Of a stretch of 64,000 nt of DNA, positions 10,894 through 23,011 are shown in pieces (the first letter of the stretch is position 1; each line of letters begins with the position of its first letter). This stretch comes from Ambrosia x helenae (Eukaryota > Streptophyta > Magnoliopsida > Asterales > Asteraceae). The translations under genes and the position numbers were made by a program. The notes below the pieces were generated by a model. The model was not told the DNA's origin. It saw nothing but the letters and a program-made list of their open reading frames with translations, and made no database searches. The DNA lies in contig CM061231.1 of assembly GCA_030844895.1 (NCBI GenBank), forward strand, positions 152,735,889 through 152,799,888. The letters run 5' to 3'.

Positions 10894-12554
10894 TGATGTG
10901 CTATGTATGGTCTAAAAATATAAACTAACCTAGACACCTAGTAATATAAAACAGACTCAGCTAAACTAGACCACACGACAGGCAAGTGTACCTATCAATG
11001 CAGTACAGACTAAGTAAGTCCGAGTATCGAACCCACAGGACACTAATAGAAAACAAAACTAGACTCAACTAAGACTTAAAATAAATGGCTTTTAAATTGG
11101 TTTTTGGTTTTTTGTAAATAATTAATTAAAATAAAATAAAATAAATAAAGTAAATAAGATAAATAGACAGCACGGATAAATGAGGAAAATATCAGGATAG
11201 GAAGGCAACTACCTAGGCCAAGAATCCTACATGCAAACTCACAACTCTCGGTAATGGAAAACTGAATGGATACCAGATTCTAAAAATAACTTAAGAAACC
11301 TTAAGACGTGCTAGATCTCCTCCCGGTCTCACCAACACACCCCAAAGAATCTTAAAGAATAAAACACTGGCTATCTAGCTTGGATCACCTCCCGGTCTCA
11401 CCTCACTAAGAATGTAAAGGTACTCTAATGACTCGATCACCTCCCGGTCTCTCTAATCACAATACATCCGACGATGTAAAGGAGTAATTTAATTGGGTTA
11501 ACTATGACTTGGAATTGCAAGAAACTTAAGACAACTAGGATAGGATCACCTCCCGGTCTCACCCAAAACCTAACACCTAAAGCTCTAGACAACCCAACAT
11601 TCCATCACCTCCCGGTCTCAAGGATGGAAGAATACTTAAGTCCTCTAAATTCTCTAATCAAGTTCCTATGGCTTTCGTGCACAAAACCATAAAATAAGCT
11701 ACAAGCACCAAGCAGGTAACCCTAATAAACATCCAAACATGAAAGACATTCACTAAGACGTTTATGGAACTCTCAAAAATAATAAATTAGACTTAGGCAC
11801 GCACACACATCATAATAAACACCAACTAAATTTTTACCAAAACATTAACCATTCAAAAATAAATCCATAACCGAAAGTTATAAAATTAACATGTGATCAT
11901 CATACAAGACCTAGGTAGTGGTTCAAGATTTAGCTACTCATAGTCATGAAAATTAATAAAAACAAAGGTTCAACATAAAAATTAATCATTGTCTCAATAT
12001 TCATGAACACAAAGTAAATAAATATAAAAACTAAAATTTTTAGTAATCAAACCCGTAGCTCTAGTCTTGACCCGAGCCTTCCTGGCCTTCAATTAACCCT
12101 CCCCTTTAAAATAAAGCTTGCTGTGTTGTGACCTCTCTTGTGGCGGCTGACTAATTGTTCTCTTCGATGATAATGATGTATCTTTCAAGTATAATATGAT
12201 ATATGTGAGGATATTCTCAAAGCCCTCCACAATTTGGACTTGGGCTCGTGTCCCTTTTAACTTTGTTATTTTTTTTAATTTTTTATTATATTATTATTAT
12301 TCTATATTATTATTATTAGTAGTATTCAACTCGGGTGTTCTTCGCGTTCTCGTCTACGCTCCAACGTCCAGGAATACCGGCTCTCAAGTGTTGGTGTCTC
12401 GATTAAAATTCTTCGTTTAACGCTGTTTTTCCACGAACACCTATAAAATAATAAAATATATAAATACATACTAAAAACAACACGAAACGAATAAAAACAT
12501 AACCAAATAATATACAAAATACATAGGAAAATAGATGTGTTTTGCAACACATCA
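10894..12554 (-). repeat. LTR 2 (shared central LTR)
   Basis: Identical to the flanking LTRs. It serves at once as the 5' LTR of the left unit and the 3' LTR of the right unit. It has no target duplication of its own: the primer site lies on its left and the polypurine tract on its right. Confidence 0.93.
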
Positions 12555-12556
12555 AA

Positions 12557-12570
12557 CATCCCCACACTTA
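12557..12570 (-). other. Polypurine tract, unit 2
   Basis: Same sequence and spacing as at 7637-7650. Confidence 0.75.
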
Positions 12571-13062
12571 AACCTTTTTCGTCCCCGAAAAAGACTGCAA
12601 TGGAATCATAACAGGACTCTTGGTTTCAAAAACTTTTAGGTTTATTAATTAAGATTTAATCACGCATCAACCAAAACTGTCAGTATTGTTGTCCACCTAA
12701 ACCCAACCACCAGCTAATCAGGCCCCAATCATGTAAAGCAATTAAGTTCATGTTATTTCAATCAATCTATGGGTCTCACACTCAAGATATCCAGCTTCAC
12801 CTAATCCCATCCCAAGCTTTCAAGGCAAAGGCTAAACCATATAGATTTACCAACCACTACAAACTAAACTCCCTAATGTATTAGAAATTAAATTTATGAT
12901 GGATGATGGATGAAGTTTATGAGCTTAGACACATTTTTTTTTTCCATACCTAACCCAGAGGTTGTCTCAATCAGAGTCACCATCCCCAAGAGCGACAGCA
13001 TGAGCTTCGGTATTTTTTTTTTTTTTCAACTTGACCTCGAGGGAGTTTCGATCAGAGGTTTC

Positions 13063-13102
<40 letters not shown>

Positions 13103-14489
13103 TGGTCTAGCTCAATTGATGGACATGTGGATTTTTTTTTTCGCGGGCGCCACTTTTCACCGGATTTATTCTCATAAAAAGGATCAAGTGTGCCATTTAA
13201 TTAATAATACATATGGGCTTTCAACCTACAGTGGTACCTCTAATTACTATCAGCGGTTTCAGTTCTACCGTTTCTCCTAAGATGAGAACCCACAAGATAT
13301 CATGATTATTAAGGTATATTAAGAACAATCCTGTGACCTTACAAAGCTAGCTGGGCCTACCGACACATCTTAAGCAAACACGCTTTCAATCTATTTATAT
13401 TCTCATACATATAATATTTTGAAAACCAAAAATCCCAATTTTACTATCATTTTCCATAAAATAATGCACAAAAGATCAGGGACATTTTTCAATTTTTTAA
13501 TTTTTTTTTGGATTTTTAAAATTTTTATGACTCAAACTACCTAAAAATAAAAACGAAGTTTCCATCCCCACACTTGAACGACACATTGTCCTCAATGTGA
13601 GAGTAGAATAAAATAAAGCAGAAAAAAAATACAACAAAAAAAGAACAGACTCCCCTGGATATAAGTGATGTAGCTGCAAGCGATCTGAAGTTGTCCTTCT
13701 AAACAGGCCGTATAGCATTTCATTCGCGACCTTTGACTCAAATCTGACAAATAAAAGCTAAGAAGAAAATATAAAAACAAATGGTTGCCTTAAATGATTG
13801 TTGGGTCGTCCCCACCCGAATGGAGATTGAGTACGGGTGGCTAGATCCAAACCTGCAATAAAATATATTTGACAAACCAATGACTCAAAACTGACTCTCT
13901 CCATCATCCCCACACTTGAAGGAAAGATATCCCCAAAGTGGGTTAAGAGAAAACTGACTCAAAAATAAAATAGAAGACTCTAAAAATAATGTACAGACTC
14001 AACCGAATCAATATACAAAAAATGCAGGAAACGTACTTGAAAGGCAAGATGGTGGAATGTGGTGGATGATGGTAAAACATGTGGTGAAATGGCGGTGAGT
14101 GGTGGTAGAAGAAAATAGGGTGGAAAATAAATTTTTCTAATTAACTCGCGCAACGTGAAGGACACTGGTGATCTCAACGCGCGTCGCGAGCGAATAAAAT
14201 ATAACTTTCTGGGGTAATTACTATTTGTGTATAGCGAACAGGTCAGCCAGGCTCCTCGCATTACACGAAGAACCTTTTTTCACAAAAAGTTAATCAAATT
14301 TAATGTTTAGAAAAAATTTCTTTTATTACCCAAACCTCCACCAAAAATCCCAATCCGATCATGGTGTAATTTTCCATGCCTAAAAAAAAACACGAAAACC
14401 TGCAAAAAGACTCAAAAACAAAAATAATAACAAAATACAAAGAAAATTCAAACATATTACAAACTCTACAACTGGGTTTTCATGCAGTT

Positions 14490-15527
14490 TCAATCAGGTG
14501 GCTTATATTTTATCAGTCCCATATCCAACCCGTTTAATTCTTTTCGTTCACCATTGTTCATCAAGAAACAACTAGTGAAGTTAGAAAGACGTTTGAAAAA
14601 TTCAAACGGGTCGGGCCACCTAATTCTTGACTTACCTGGGCCAAATCTGAATCGTGGCGTGTACTCTTTGCCCATGTAATCACTAGCCTTCTCCAGTGGT
14701 GGTGGTGGTGGCAGTGTAACATCCAATGCCAGTACTGGCCGGCAATCATCAACCTGATGAGATGGAATGGTTGCTTCAACTACTTGCTCATCTTCCATGG
14801 CCACGTCTTCCTTCTCAAATGGCTCGATGTATTGAGGCGGACAAAAATATCTAAGAAAATCCTCGTCACTGATAGCCTCCATCTCTTCCTCCTCTTCAAT
14901 ATACCTAGCTGGTATCGGGGGACCCTCCATCACATCAAAATCCTCTTTGTCCCCCTCATCATCACTCCAATAGTAATTCACTTCTTGTTGAACCAGAGGT
15001 GGGACTGAATTGTCCATTAACGTCTCCGGCTTTGGAGTGAGATGTTTAGCTATCTCTTCTTCATCTTGTGTGTCATGAGAGAGACCTATAAGAAAAAAAT
15101 TAGTTTGAGTAGTATTATTATTTATTTCACAATTTAACTGCAGCATCTCTTTTCTTCGTGCTTCAGCCTCAGCCCTTTTGCTCTCTTCTTTGATCCTCTG
15201 TTCTTCCATCTGACGAAGAAGTTCCTTCGTCTGTCTTTCAAGAATATCCAGAGTGGACAGCTCCTTCGGCTTCTCTTCTTCAATCCTTTGCCATCCATAG
15301 TATCGACTACATGTTTCCATTAATGCTCTATGGCTTTCCAACAAGGCTGCGCTTGAATCTCTCTCATATGAGTGCGGGTGATAACTGTCATAATAATCTG
15401 TGGAGTACCCCGATGAATAACGACAAAACTGAGTTGGATGGGGTTCCCCACAAATCTCGCACCACACAGTGAAACTTGGGCCGTTCTCCCGAATATGGTC
15501 TGCTACAGTCTTTCTTCCTGCCATCAC
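14490..15527 (-). CDS. Gag-like protein, unit 2
   Basis: 345-codon ORF whose translation is identical to that at 9570-10607, with the same zinc knuckle (C23, C26, H30, C35), coiled-coil region, acidic region and stop. Absence of even silent differences in the flanking DNA indicates very recent duplication or ongoing homogenisation. Function as for unit 1. Confidence 0.75.
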   Translation of the reverse strand: MMAGRKTVADHIRENGPSFTVWCEICGEPHPTQFCRYSSGYSTDYYDSYHPHSYERDSSAALLESHRALMETCSRYYGWQRIEEEKPKELSTLDILERQTKELLRQMEEQRIKEESKRAEAEARRKEMLQLNCEINNNTTQTNFFLIGLSHDTQDEEEIAKHLTPKPETLMDNSVPPLVQQEVNYYWSDDEGDKEDFDVMEGPPIPARYIEEEEEMEAISDEDFLRYFCPPQYIEPFEKEDVAMEDEQVVEATIPSHQVDDCRPVLALDVTLPPPPPLEKASDYMGKEYTPRFRFGPGKSRIRWPDPFEFFKRLSNFTSCFLMNNGERKELNGLDMGLIKYKPPD

Positions 15528-15790
15528 TGCATACAGACACTAAAAAAAAACACGATCACGGGCACCAGATATATATATATATATAAAAATAAAAATAAAT
15601 CACACAAAAGAAAAAGACACAAAAACACAAAAAAAAAAAAAATAAAAACAAGAACTGACTCAACACACAAGCACGCAAAAAGAAAATAAAAGCCTAAGAC
15701 TCTCTAGACACACTAAAACCAAAAAGACTCAAATAAGACCAATTAATCAGTGAAGTCCTAATCAAAGCTGGTTTCGCAATCGCCAAGTGT

Positions 15791-15807
15791 CCCCGGCAAC
15801 GGCGCCA
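15791..15807 (-). other. Primer-binding site for tRNA-Asp, unit 2
   Basis: Same 17 bases as unit 1, next to LTR 3. LTR 3 is the 5' LTR of the array in its own orientation. Confidence 0.9.
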
Positions 15808-15813
15808 AAAACT

Positions 15814-17474
15814 TGATGTGCTATGTATGGTCTAAAAATATAAACTAACCTAGACACCTAGTAATATAAAACAGACTCAGCTAAACTAGACCACACGACA
15901 GGCAAGTGTACCTATCAATGCAGTACAGACTAAGTAAGTCCGAGTATCGAACCCACAGGACACTAATAGAAAACAAAACTAGACTCAACTAAGACTTAAA
16001 ATAAATGGCTTTTAAATTGGTTTTTGGTTTTTTGTAAATAATTAATTAAAATAAAATAAAATAAATAAAGTAAATAAGATAAATAGACAGCACGGATAAA
16101 TGAGGAAAATATCAGGATAGGAAGGCAACTACCTAGGCCAAGAATCCTACATGCAAACTCACAACTCTCGGTAATGGAAAACTGAATGGATACCAGATTC
16201 TAAAAATAACTTAAGAAACCTTAAGACGTGCTAGATCTCCTCCCGGTCTCACCAACACACCCCAAAGAATCTTAAAGAATAAAACACTGGCTATCTAGCT
16301 TGGATCACCTCCCGGTCTCACCTCACTAAGAATGTAAAGGTACTCTAATGACTCGATCACCTCCCGGTCTCTCTAATCACAATACATCCGACGATGTAAA
16401 GGAGTAATTTAATTGGGTTAACTATGACTTGGAATTGCAAGAAACTTAAGACAACTAGGATAGGATCACCTCCCGGTCTCACCCAAAACCTAACACCTAA
16501 AGCTCTAGACAACCCAACATTCCATCACCTCCCGGTCTCAAGGATGGAAGAATACTTAAGTCCTCTAAATTCTCTAATCAAGTTCCTATGGCTTTCGTGC
16601 ACAAAACCATAAAATAAGCTACAAGCACCAAGCAGGTAACCCTAATAAACATCCAAACATGAAAGACATTCACTAAGACGTTTATGGAACTCTCAAAAAT
16701 AATAAATTAGACTTAGGCACGCACACACATCATAATAAACACCAACTAAATTTTTACCAAAACATTAACCATTCAAAAATAAATCCATAACCGAAAGTTA
16801 TAAAATTAACATGTGATCATCATACAAGACCTAGGTAGTGGTTCAAGATTTAGCTACTCATAGTCATGAAAATTAATAAAAACAAAGGTTCAACATAAAA
16901 ATTAATCATTGTCTCAATATTCATGAACACAAAGTAAATAAATATAAAAACTAAAATTTTTAGTAATCAAACCCGTAGCTCTAGTCTTGACCCGAGCCTT
17001 CCTGGCCTTCAATTAACCCTCCCCTTTAAAATAAAGCTTGCTGTGTTGTGACCTCTCTTGTGGCGGCTGACTAATTGTTCTCTTCGATGATAATGATGTA
17101 TCTTTCAAGTATAATATGATATATGTGAGGATATTCTCAAAGCCCTCCACAATTTGGACTTGGGCTCGTGTCCCTTTTAACTTTGTTATTTTTTTTAATT
17201 TTTTATTATATTATTATTATTCTATATTATTATTATTAGTAGTATTCAACTCGGGTGTTCTTCGCGTTCTCGTCTACGCTCCAACGTCCAGGAATACCGG
17301 CTCTCAAGTGTTGGTGTCTCGATTAAAATTCTTCGTTTAACGCTGTTTTTCCACGAACACCTATAAAATAATAAAATATATAAATACATACTAAAAACAA
17401 CACGAAACGAATAAAAACATAACCAAATAATATACAAAATACATAGGAAAATAGATGTGTTTTGCAACACATCA
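15814..17474 (-). repeat. LTR 3 (5' LTR of the array)
   Basis: 1661 bp, ending CACATCA, then the right target duplication ATCAT (17475-17479). Its outer edge lies 385 bp from the desaturase start codon. Confidence 0.93.
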
Positions 17475-17479
17475 ATCAT

Positions 17480-17863
17480 TCAACTGATAAACAAAATAAT
17501 CATTTGGTTATCAGTTGTTAAGTTTCATTATCACTTTAAAAACTCATTTAAACGCCCAGATGCAAATTTGTTGATATATATGGCCGACCTTTTTCTACTT
17601 GTGTTCTACATACATGCATGTATTACATACATACATATATACATACATACATACATACATACATACATACATACATACATAAACACACATGCACAGTCAT
17701 ATATGTGTAAAGAGTTAATGTATATGTATGCACATAGTTCATGCTTCATGACCTCCTTTATAAATACTTGGTCTCACCACCCACTTAGTTGCAAGTGTGG
17801 TTGATACAACTTAGAGAAAAAGAGTGTTATTTATAAGAATATCAAATTCAATACAATATTGTA
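17480..17863 (+). promoter_or_regulatory. Desaturase promoter and 5' untranslated region
   Basis: TATAAATA at 17759-17766 lies 98 bp upstream of the ATG, so transcription should start near 17790-17800 and leave a leader of about 70 bases. An (ACAT)n microsatellite occupies about 17620-17685. The retrotransposon array begins immediately upstream, leaving about 280 bp of native sequence before the TATA box. Confidence 0.6.
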
Positions 17864-19444
17864 ATGTCGTTAAATGATGCAAATAAATTAGGGCATCAAA
17901 GAATCTTTTTATCTAATGTAGTTGTATCAAAGAAAACGAACCTCATATGGGGACGAAGATGGAGGTTACTCGACATAAAAATGGCCTTTGGGATGTTGTT
18001 TCTACATCTCTTGGCACTTTTTGGACCATCTACTTTCAGTTGGGATGTTTTTTGGAATGCATTTATTGTTTACATGTTTACTGGAATGTTGGGCATAAGC
18101 ATAGGCTATCATAGGCTTCTAGCGCACCATAGTCTCAAGCTACCCAAATGGCTTGAATACACATTTGCTTATCTTGGGGTTCATGCTATCCAGGTCTGAT
18201 TTAACACGTCTGTCATTATTTATTTATATTTTTGCATTCTTACAGCCTTATAACTTGCATATACATTACCACATATTGACTTGAAATTCAAATAAAATAT
18301 CTCATTGATTTTCTTTTCACATGTAGAGAGATCCAATATATTGGGTGAGCATCCATAGGTATCATCATCAATATGTTGATATGGAGAAAGATCCACATAG
18401 TCCCACTTATGGATTTTGGTTTAGTCACATCGGTTGGTTATTTGACAGCGGCTATATTATGGAGAAGGTAGATGCTTTCGCAATTGCATGTCATTTTTAT
18501 AAACCTATATAAACTCTTCATGTTATTAGTTATATGATTATATGATTTTATGATTTTCAGTATCAGGAACGTAAAAATGTAGAAGATTTAAAAAGTCAAG
18601 TATTCTATAGATTTATCAAAAGAACTTACATGTGGCATATATTCGGATTTGGTGCACTTGTTTATGCCTGGGGCGGTTTCCCCTACTTCGTTTGGATTAT
18701 GGTAATACTGAAATTTTGTAGAATTTTTTTTTTTTTTCATAAACAGGTGATTTGAAATATTGAAGAGTGCTTTTGGGTGGTGAATGGAAAATTTTGTGAA
18801 AATTGGTAGGTCGCTACTTGGACCAGCAACCTTGAAAATCACAGCCTGAAGGTCGCTAGCCAACTATAGCGACCTACCCATTTTCACAAAAATTCTCATC
18901 CAACACTCAAAAACACACTTCACTCTTTCAAATCGCCTATTTACGAAAAAAATTCAAATTTATAATTTGTTACAATATTTTTCCTACTATATATTTGATA
19001 AAAGCATATACTAAGATATGACAGTTCACAAGAGTACATATAAAATCATGCAGGGTGTTAGGACATCTTGCATTTACCACTTCACTTTCCTAGTTAACTC
19101 AGCTTGCCATGTATGGGGAAAACGAGCTTGGAACACCGACGATCTGTCTAGAAATAATTGGTATATTGCAAAATTCTTATATAACAAATATCTAGCTAGC
19201 ATTTTTCTAATCGAAACATGTTGACTACAGGTGGGTTGCAATATTTACTTTTGGGGAAGGTTGGCATAACAATCACCATGCTTTTGAATACTCAGCTAGA
19301 CATGGACTAGAATGGTGGCAAATTGATCTATCTTGGTATATGATTTGCTTTCTTAAAACAGTGGGATTGGCCACCAATGTGAAATTACCGACTCAAGCAC
19401 ACAAGCTTAAGAAATCGTACGCTTCTTATTGCAAGCTCAAATGA
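17864..19444 (+). CDS. Membrane acyl-lipid/acyl-CoA desaturase (ADS, delta-9-like)
   Basis: Five exons: 17864-18193, 18327-18467, 18561-18701, 19054-19160 and 19231-19444, all with GT-AG introns. They give 310 aa. The three iron-binding histidine boxes are present: HRLLAH (residues 83-88, exon 1), HRYHH (120-124, exon 2) and HNNHH (252-256, exon 5), with the conserved NSACH (219-223). Hydrophobic segments around 41-55, 62-82, 98-108 and 170-222 fit the four-helix membrane fold. The family inserts a cis double bond into acyl chains using O2 and cytochrome b5 or ferredoxin. No plastid transit peptide is visible before the catalytic core, so ER location is more likely. Substrate and regiospecificity (delta-9 versus delta-7) cannot be read. 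Residues HH at 88-89, where many relatives have HR, and RDPIYW where GDPIYW is usual, are mild departures. The start is the ATG giving the usual short N-terminus. Exon phases are consistent throughout. Confidence 0.88.
18721..18955. mobile_element. Foldback MITE in intron 3 of the desaturase
   Basis: The left end (gaattttttt...cataaacaggtgatttgaaa) is mirrored by the right end (tttcaaatcgcctatttacg...aaaaaaattc). Inner arms also pair, with ggtaggtcgct at 18808 against agcgacctacc at 18868. It is about 235 bp and non-coding. It sits between exons 3 and 4 and leaves both splice sites intact. Confidence 0.75.
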
Positions 19445-19947
19445 TCTTTTAGTTGGTTGCATGAAGCGATGTATCAACTGTCAGGAGTAACTTTGCTACT
19501 GTCTTTATTATTAGTATTTCCTTAATATTGTATCAACAGTCATGATTTGTTGGTGTTTTATTAATTTGGTTTGAATAATCGTTTATCTTGGTTTCTATTT
19601 CTTTAATTTTCATCTCATTGGTCTCCATCATGGTGATGTCTGCTGCAGTTTTGGGTTTGGAGTCTATATTTATAAGATTTTAATGCTTCCCTGTTAAAAA
19701 ATAATCATACTTTTTTTGTTGAGTATATAAAAGATTTATTTCCTCAAGGATAATCCTGACAGTATGTATGATGTATCTCACAACTAAAAGATTATAAGAT
19801 TCATAAGAAAACTAGTTAAATCAATCTGGCCCATTGATCTAGCTATTAGATCAATAAATAAATCCAAATCAAATTTGAGTTGTTTAGGAGAATATTGTTA
19901 ATCTGGTAGAAAAAAAAAAAAAAAAAATCTAGAACACAATCAAATTT
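19445..19947. other. 3' flank of the desaturase
   Basis: AT-rich sequence expected to hold the 3' untranslated region and polyadenylation sites. No further gene is seen. Confidence 0.5.
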
Positions 19948-20290
19948 CACTACTAGAAAAGTGGCATTTTGCAATAAAAATTTCTTACGAAAAAAAATGC
20001 ATTACAAATTTTAACAAAGTTGCTACACATTTGTGATGACAAAAAAACTATAATTTTTTTAGCAAATTTGCGACACAATATATCTACATGTAGGAAATTG
20101 CGTAAAAAATGGATCACAAAGTTCCTACACTATGTTTTCGTAGAAAATGCGTTGAAAATTGTGTAACAAATGTGTAGGAAGTAGTTTCCAACGAGGTTTT
20201 TTACAACATCAAGGTTTTGTTGCAAATGCATCACAATTTTGTGTTATTTATCAACACCATGTGTTATTTCTGATAAGGTTAAAGCATTAC
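19948..20290. mobile_element. CACTA (En/Spm-like) terminus
   Basis: CACTACTAGAAAA at 19948-19960 is the signature end of plant CACTA transposons. It is followed by short repeated subterminal motifs (ttgcaa, gcgtaaaaa, tgtagg...a). No opposite end was found nearby and no transposase is present, so this is a fragment or an element with a lost end. Confidence 0.55.
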
Positions 20291-21264
20291 ATATTGTTTT
20301 TTTGTTATTTTGCAAACATTCAGTTACTAATAATCTGAATTAAATTTAGATGTTTAGGAATATTTTTCTTAAACGGCAGGTAACACAATACTTGTCATCT
20401 AAAGACACATCCGAAGCTGCATATGGCGAGTTGAAGCATAACTTAGACCACGTCTATGAAGTTTGACATTCAGCATCTCTTCCTCGACCAAAAGTAATTA
20501 AGAAGAAGTAAACCAACATTGAGCCATCAAATGACTCTGAATCACCCTACTCATTCCAAAGGTGGAAATGTGGTTCAAAGGTTTTCTTGGTTTAAGATAT
20601 TTTAATTTTGCCGGTTGTACGTTTGTTTAATTTGGATTCTTTGTTTGGTTTTTTTTTTTTTTTTTTCTACAAGACTTTATTTGTTTTCCTCTACTTTGAT
20701 TAAATAAGTTGTTTGTTTTAGTTTTTTTGTTCTTCTGAATGTGATCGATATATGGTATATCATTGTTAATTTTATAACTTTATAAAATTTACTGTAAGTT
20801 CATATGTTTGTATTTTACTTCTAAAATATAATACGTATTAGTAATTAACTTTTCTTATATGCACTTATATTTTCAAGGTTTGAGTTACAATCCGTGTATT
20901 ATACAAGTTAATAAATAAAATGTCATAACTATATTTAAGTTATACTAATATGATATAATATGAAATGTAATATTTAAGTTAATTTTTATAACATTTAAGA
21001 TCACACGTATAGATTCTATACATGAGCAAACAACCAAAATAAACTATTCATAATTTCTTTTTGAATTTCATGTTAGGGGAGTGACAAACAACCTTTATCT
21101 AAACAATCAAACCAAACTGATGACATTAATTTATTTTAACTCGTATATTTATAAGAGATTCAAAATAGGAATGTTCATTCAGTTTTCGGATCGATTTCTC
21201 AAAAGATGGTAATTGGTTGTGTTACATTTCATAATTTTGTGAGCCCGAGTTATTTTTTTCTCGC
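20291..21264. other. AT-rich intergenic DNA
   Basis: No supported gene. A short GC-moderate patch at 20380-20580 could be a decayed coding fragment. It has stops in the frames I read. Confidence 0.4.
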
Positions 21265-21332
21265 TTCTCCTATTTCAACTGTCCTTACTCTGTCTCTTAT
21301 TTTTTTTTTTAAATATAGGTTATCTTAACATA

Positions 21333-21740
21333 GGGGAGGGTTATCTTGAGAACGCTAAATATTGTGAGAACCGTGAGAACAAGTAAAAAAATCAATCAAA
21401 ATCAATTTTTTTTAATACAAACCTCATTATAATCAGAATACAACATTAATAAATGAATTTTCTTTCCAAATACTTCATCTTTTCTTACAAAAACACTTTC
21501 AAATTAACTTTTTACACATGTGCAAATGAAACAGTTTACACATGTATAAACAGTAAATTTACACATGTGTAAAAACAAATTATTTTCGTATACGTTTGAA
21601 TTTTTACGCGTAAATTGTGTTTTTGAGATTGTATTTTAGTAATACAGACAAGTGTAAAAAGAAATTTTGAATTTGAATGGTTTTAGATGTCGTTCTCACG
21701 GTTCGCACGAAATATAGGTGTTCTCAAATTAACTTTCCCC
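21333..21740. mobile_element. Mutator-like MITE with 10-bp target duplication
   Basis: Ends ggggagggttatcttgagaa and, at the right, ttctcaaattaactttcccc are inverted repeats, with inner arms gttctcacggttcgcac against gagaaccgtgagaac. The target duplication tcttaacata is at 21323-21332 and 21741-21750. The length fits Mutator-like transposition (9-10 bp). Copy A of the host repeat (170-305) shows the site without the insert. A truncated relative lies at 41134-41450. Confidence 0.85.
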
Positions 21741-21815
21741 TCTTAACATATTATTTTATAATTTCTAAACTTCGATCATTATTAAGTATTTAGTTTTTCT
21801 TCCTTTAACTATAAC

Positions 21816-22179
21816 TGTGATGAAATAAGTCAAAATCAGAAGTCAACTCAATAAGTCAAAGGCTGGTAAAAGTCCGGGGGGTGTTCTGTCATTTCTGAAA
21901 GTTTATTTCCTATTGCCTTTATAGTTTGTTCTCAATGTTATAAAGTCATAGAAGTAGAAGGGCTGAAAGTGTCGAGTTAGAAACTTGTTCGTTAACAAGT
22001 CGTTGAGCTTAATCAGGAGAATTAGGGCTATATAAGAATGTGAAGGGGATCAATTAGGGTTGATCGTTGTTTTACGTTTCTGTTTAATTCCTTTCGTTTG
22101 TAGTTTCGATTATTAATAAAGAAGTTAATCGTTGGTTGATTACATTTAATTGTTTTCTTTTCTGGGTGTGTTTATCAGA
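21816..22179. mobile_element. Solo LTR, copia-like
   Basis: Starts TGTGATGAAA and ends GTTTATCAGA, imperfect inverted ends, flanked on both sides by ATAAC (21811-21815 and 22180-22184). It is 364 bp and contains a TATA-like ctatataag at 22028. The final CA appears changed to GA. The superfamily is a guess from length and style. Confidence 0.65.
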
Positions 22180-22229
22180 ATAACTTATGTAATATACTGG
22201 TTTAAAACTTAATGTATGAGAATGTATAT

Positions 22230-22995
22230 GTGTGTGTAAACAATGATGTTAGTATTGAATGTTATTACTTACCCTTATGTATGTAATAAGTTTGGTAAAC
22301 GAAATCCATCTTCATATAAATATTCGACCCTTTCAAGCCGCACTCGATCCAGCTGATTTTGAATATTCCTCAAGCTGAGCTCATGCTTGTTTCATGAAGC
22401 TGGTCTTGAATCTTCCCACTTAAACATTTTTCAATTTACTGCCAACTATTCGACTTTGAGTTCGAGCAAATTTATATGTTTAAGTTAAAGTGCGAACCAT
22501 CAAATAACTATAGATACCAAGATGCATGTGTTGAAGTCTCAAAAAAATGTCTTTTACATGTTTATTAATTACTATTTTTAACTCACCGCTATATTTATGT
22601 GTTTATGGGCGGTTTGTGGAGTATATGTATAAATAAATTCAGTATCGATTCACCAAAAGTTACTGGTACTCTACTTTATACGAATTATCATCAGTAATTA
22701 TCTATTGGACATGCATCTACTGAACATTATGATAAAATACAACTTGACAATTATTGATATATCTGAACTGTGCTCCGACCCTATTTCAAAACAGCAGAAG
22801 ATTGGATAAGGATAGAATCTCAGAAGTATGATCCTGAAGAAAGTGAGAGGAGGTGCTCAACTGCTCATTGCTCAACTGCTCATTAACTAGTGATCAGTTA
22901 GGTTTGAACAATAAATGCTATATATTTACAACATATTTGTATACTCTATACTTTGTGTTTTCATTAGTCACTTAAAATTTTGTAACTTCGTAACT
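22230..22995. other. AT-rich intergenic DNA
   Basis: No gene or bounded element is supported. A 16-base direct duplication (ctcaactgctcatt) is seen near 22857-22885. Confidence 0.4.
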
Positions 22996-23011
22996 AATTT
23001 TATATATATCT

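Larger units (their letters stand above)
5974..17474 (-). mobile_element. Three-LTR tandem array of a gag-only Ty3/gypsy retrotransposon
   Basis: Order in plus coordinates: LTR, interior, LTR, interior, LTR. Repeat period is exactly 4920 bp (LTR 1661 bp, interior 3259 bp). Line-by-line reading shows no difference between copies. LTRs start TGATGTG and end CACATCA. The element reads on the minus strand: a tRNA-Asp primer site sits beside each 5' LTR and a polypurine tract beside each 3' LTR. Each interior has one 345-codon ORF with a gag-like zinc knuckle and no protease, RT, RNase H or integrase, so it depends on helper enzymes. tRNA-Asp priming and the CGEPH knuckle point to the Athila/Tat side of Ty3/gypsy. 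The extra unit probably arose by unequal exchange between LTRs. An assembly duplication cannot be excluded from sequence alone. Confidence 0.92.

Noticed and set aside
10894..12554. Two independent adjacent retrotransposon insertions sharing a site
   Set aside because: The internal joints have no target duplications and the central LTR carries both a primer site on one side and a polypurine tract on the other, so it is one array.
17457..17804. 115-codon ORF upstream of the desaturase
   Set aside because: It covers the (ACAT)n repeat and the TATA box region and crosses the LTR border. It is not conserved-looking.
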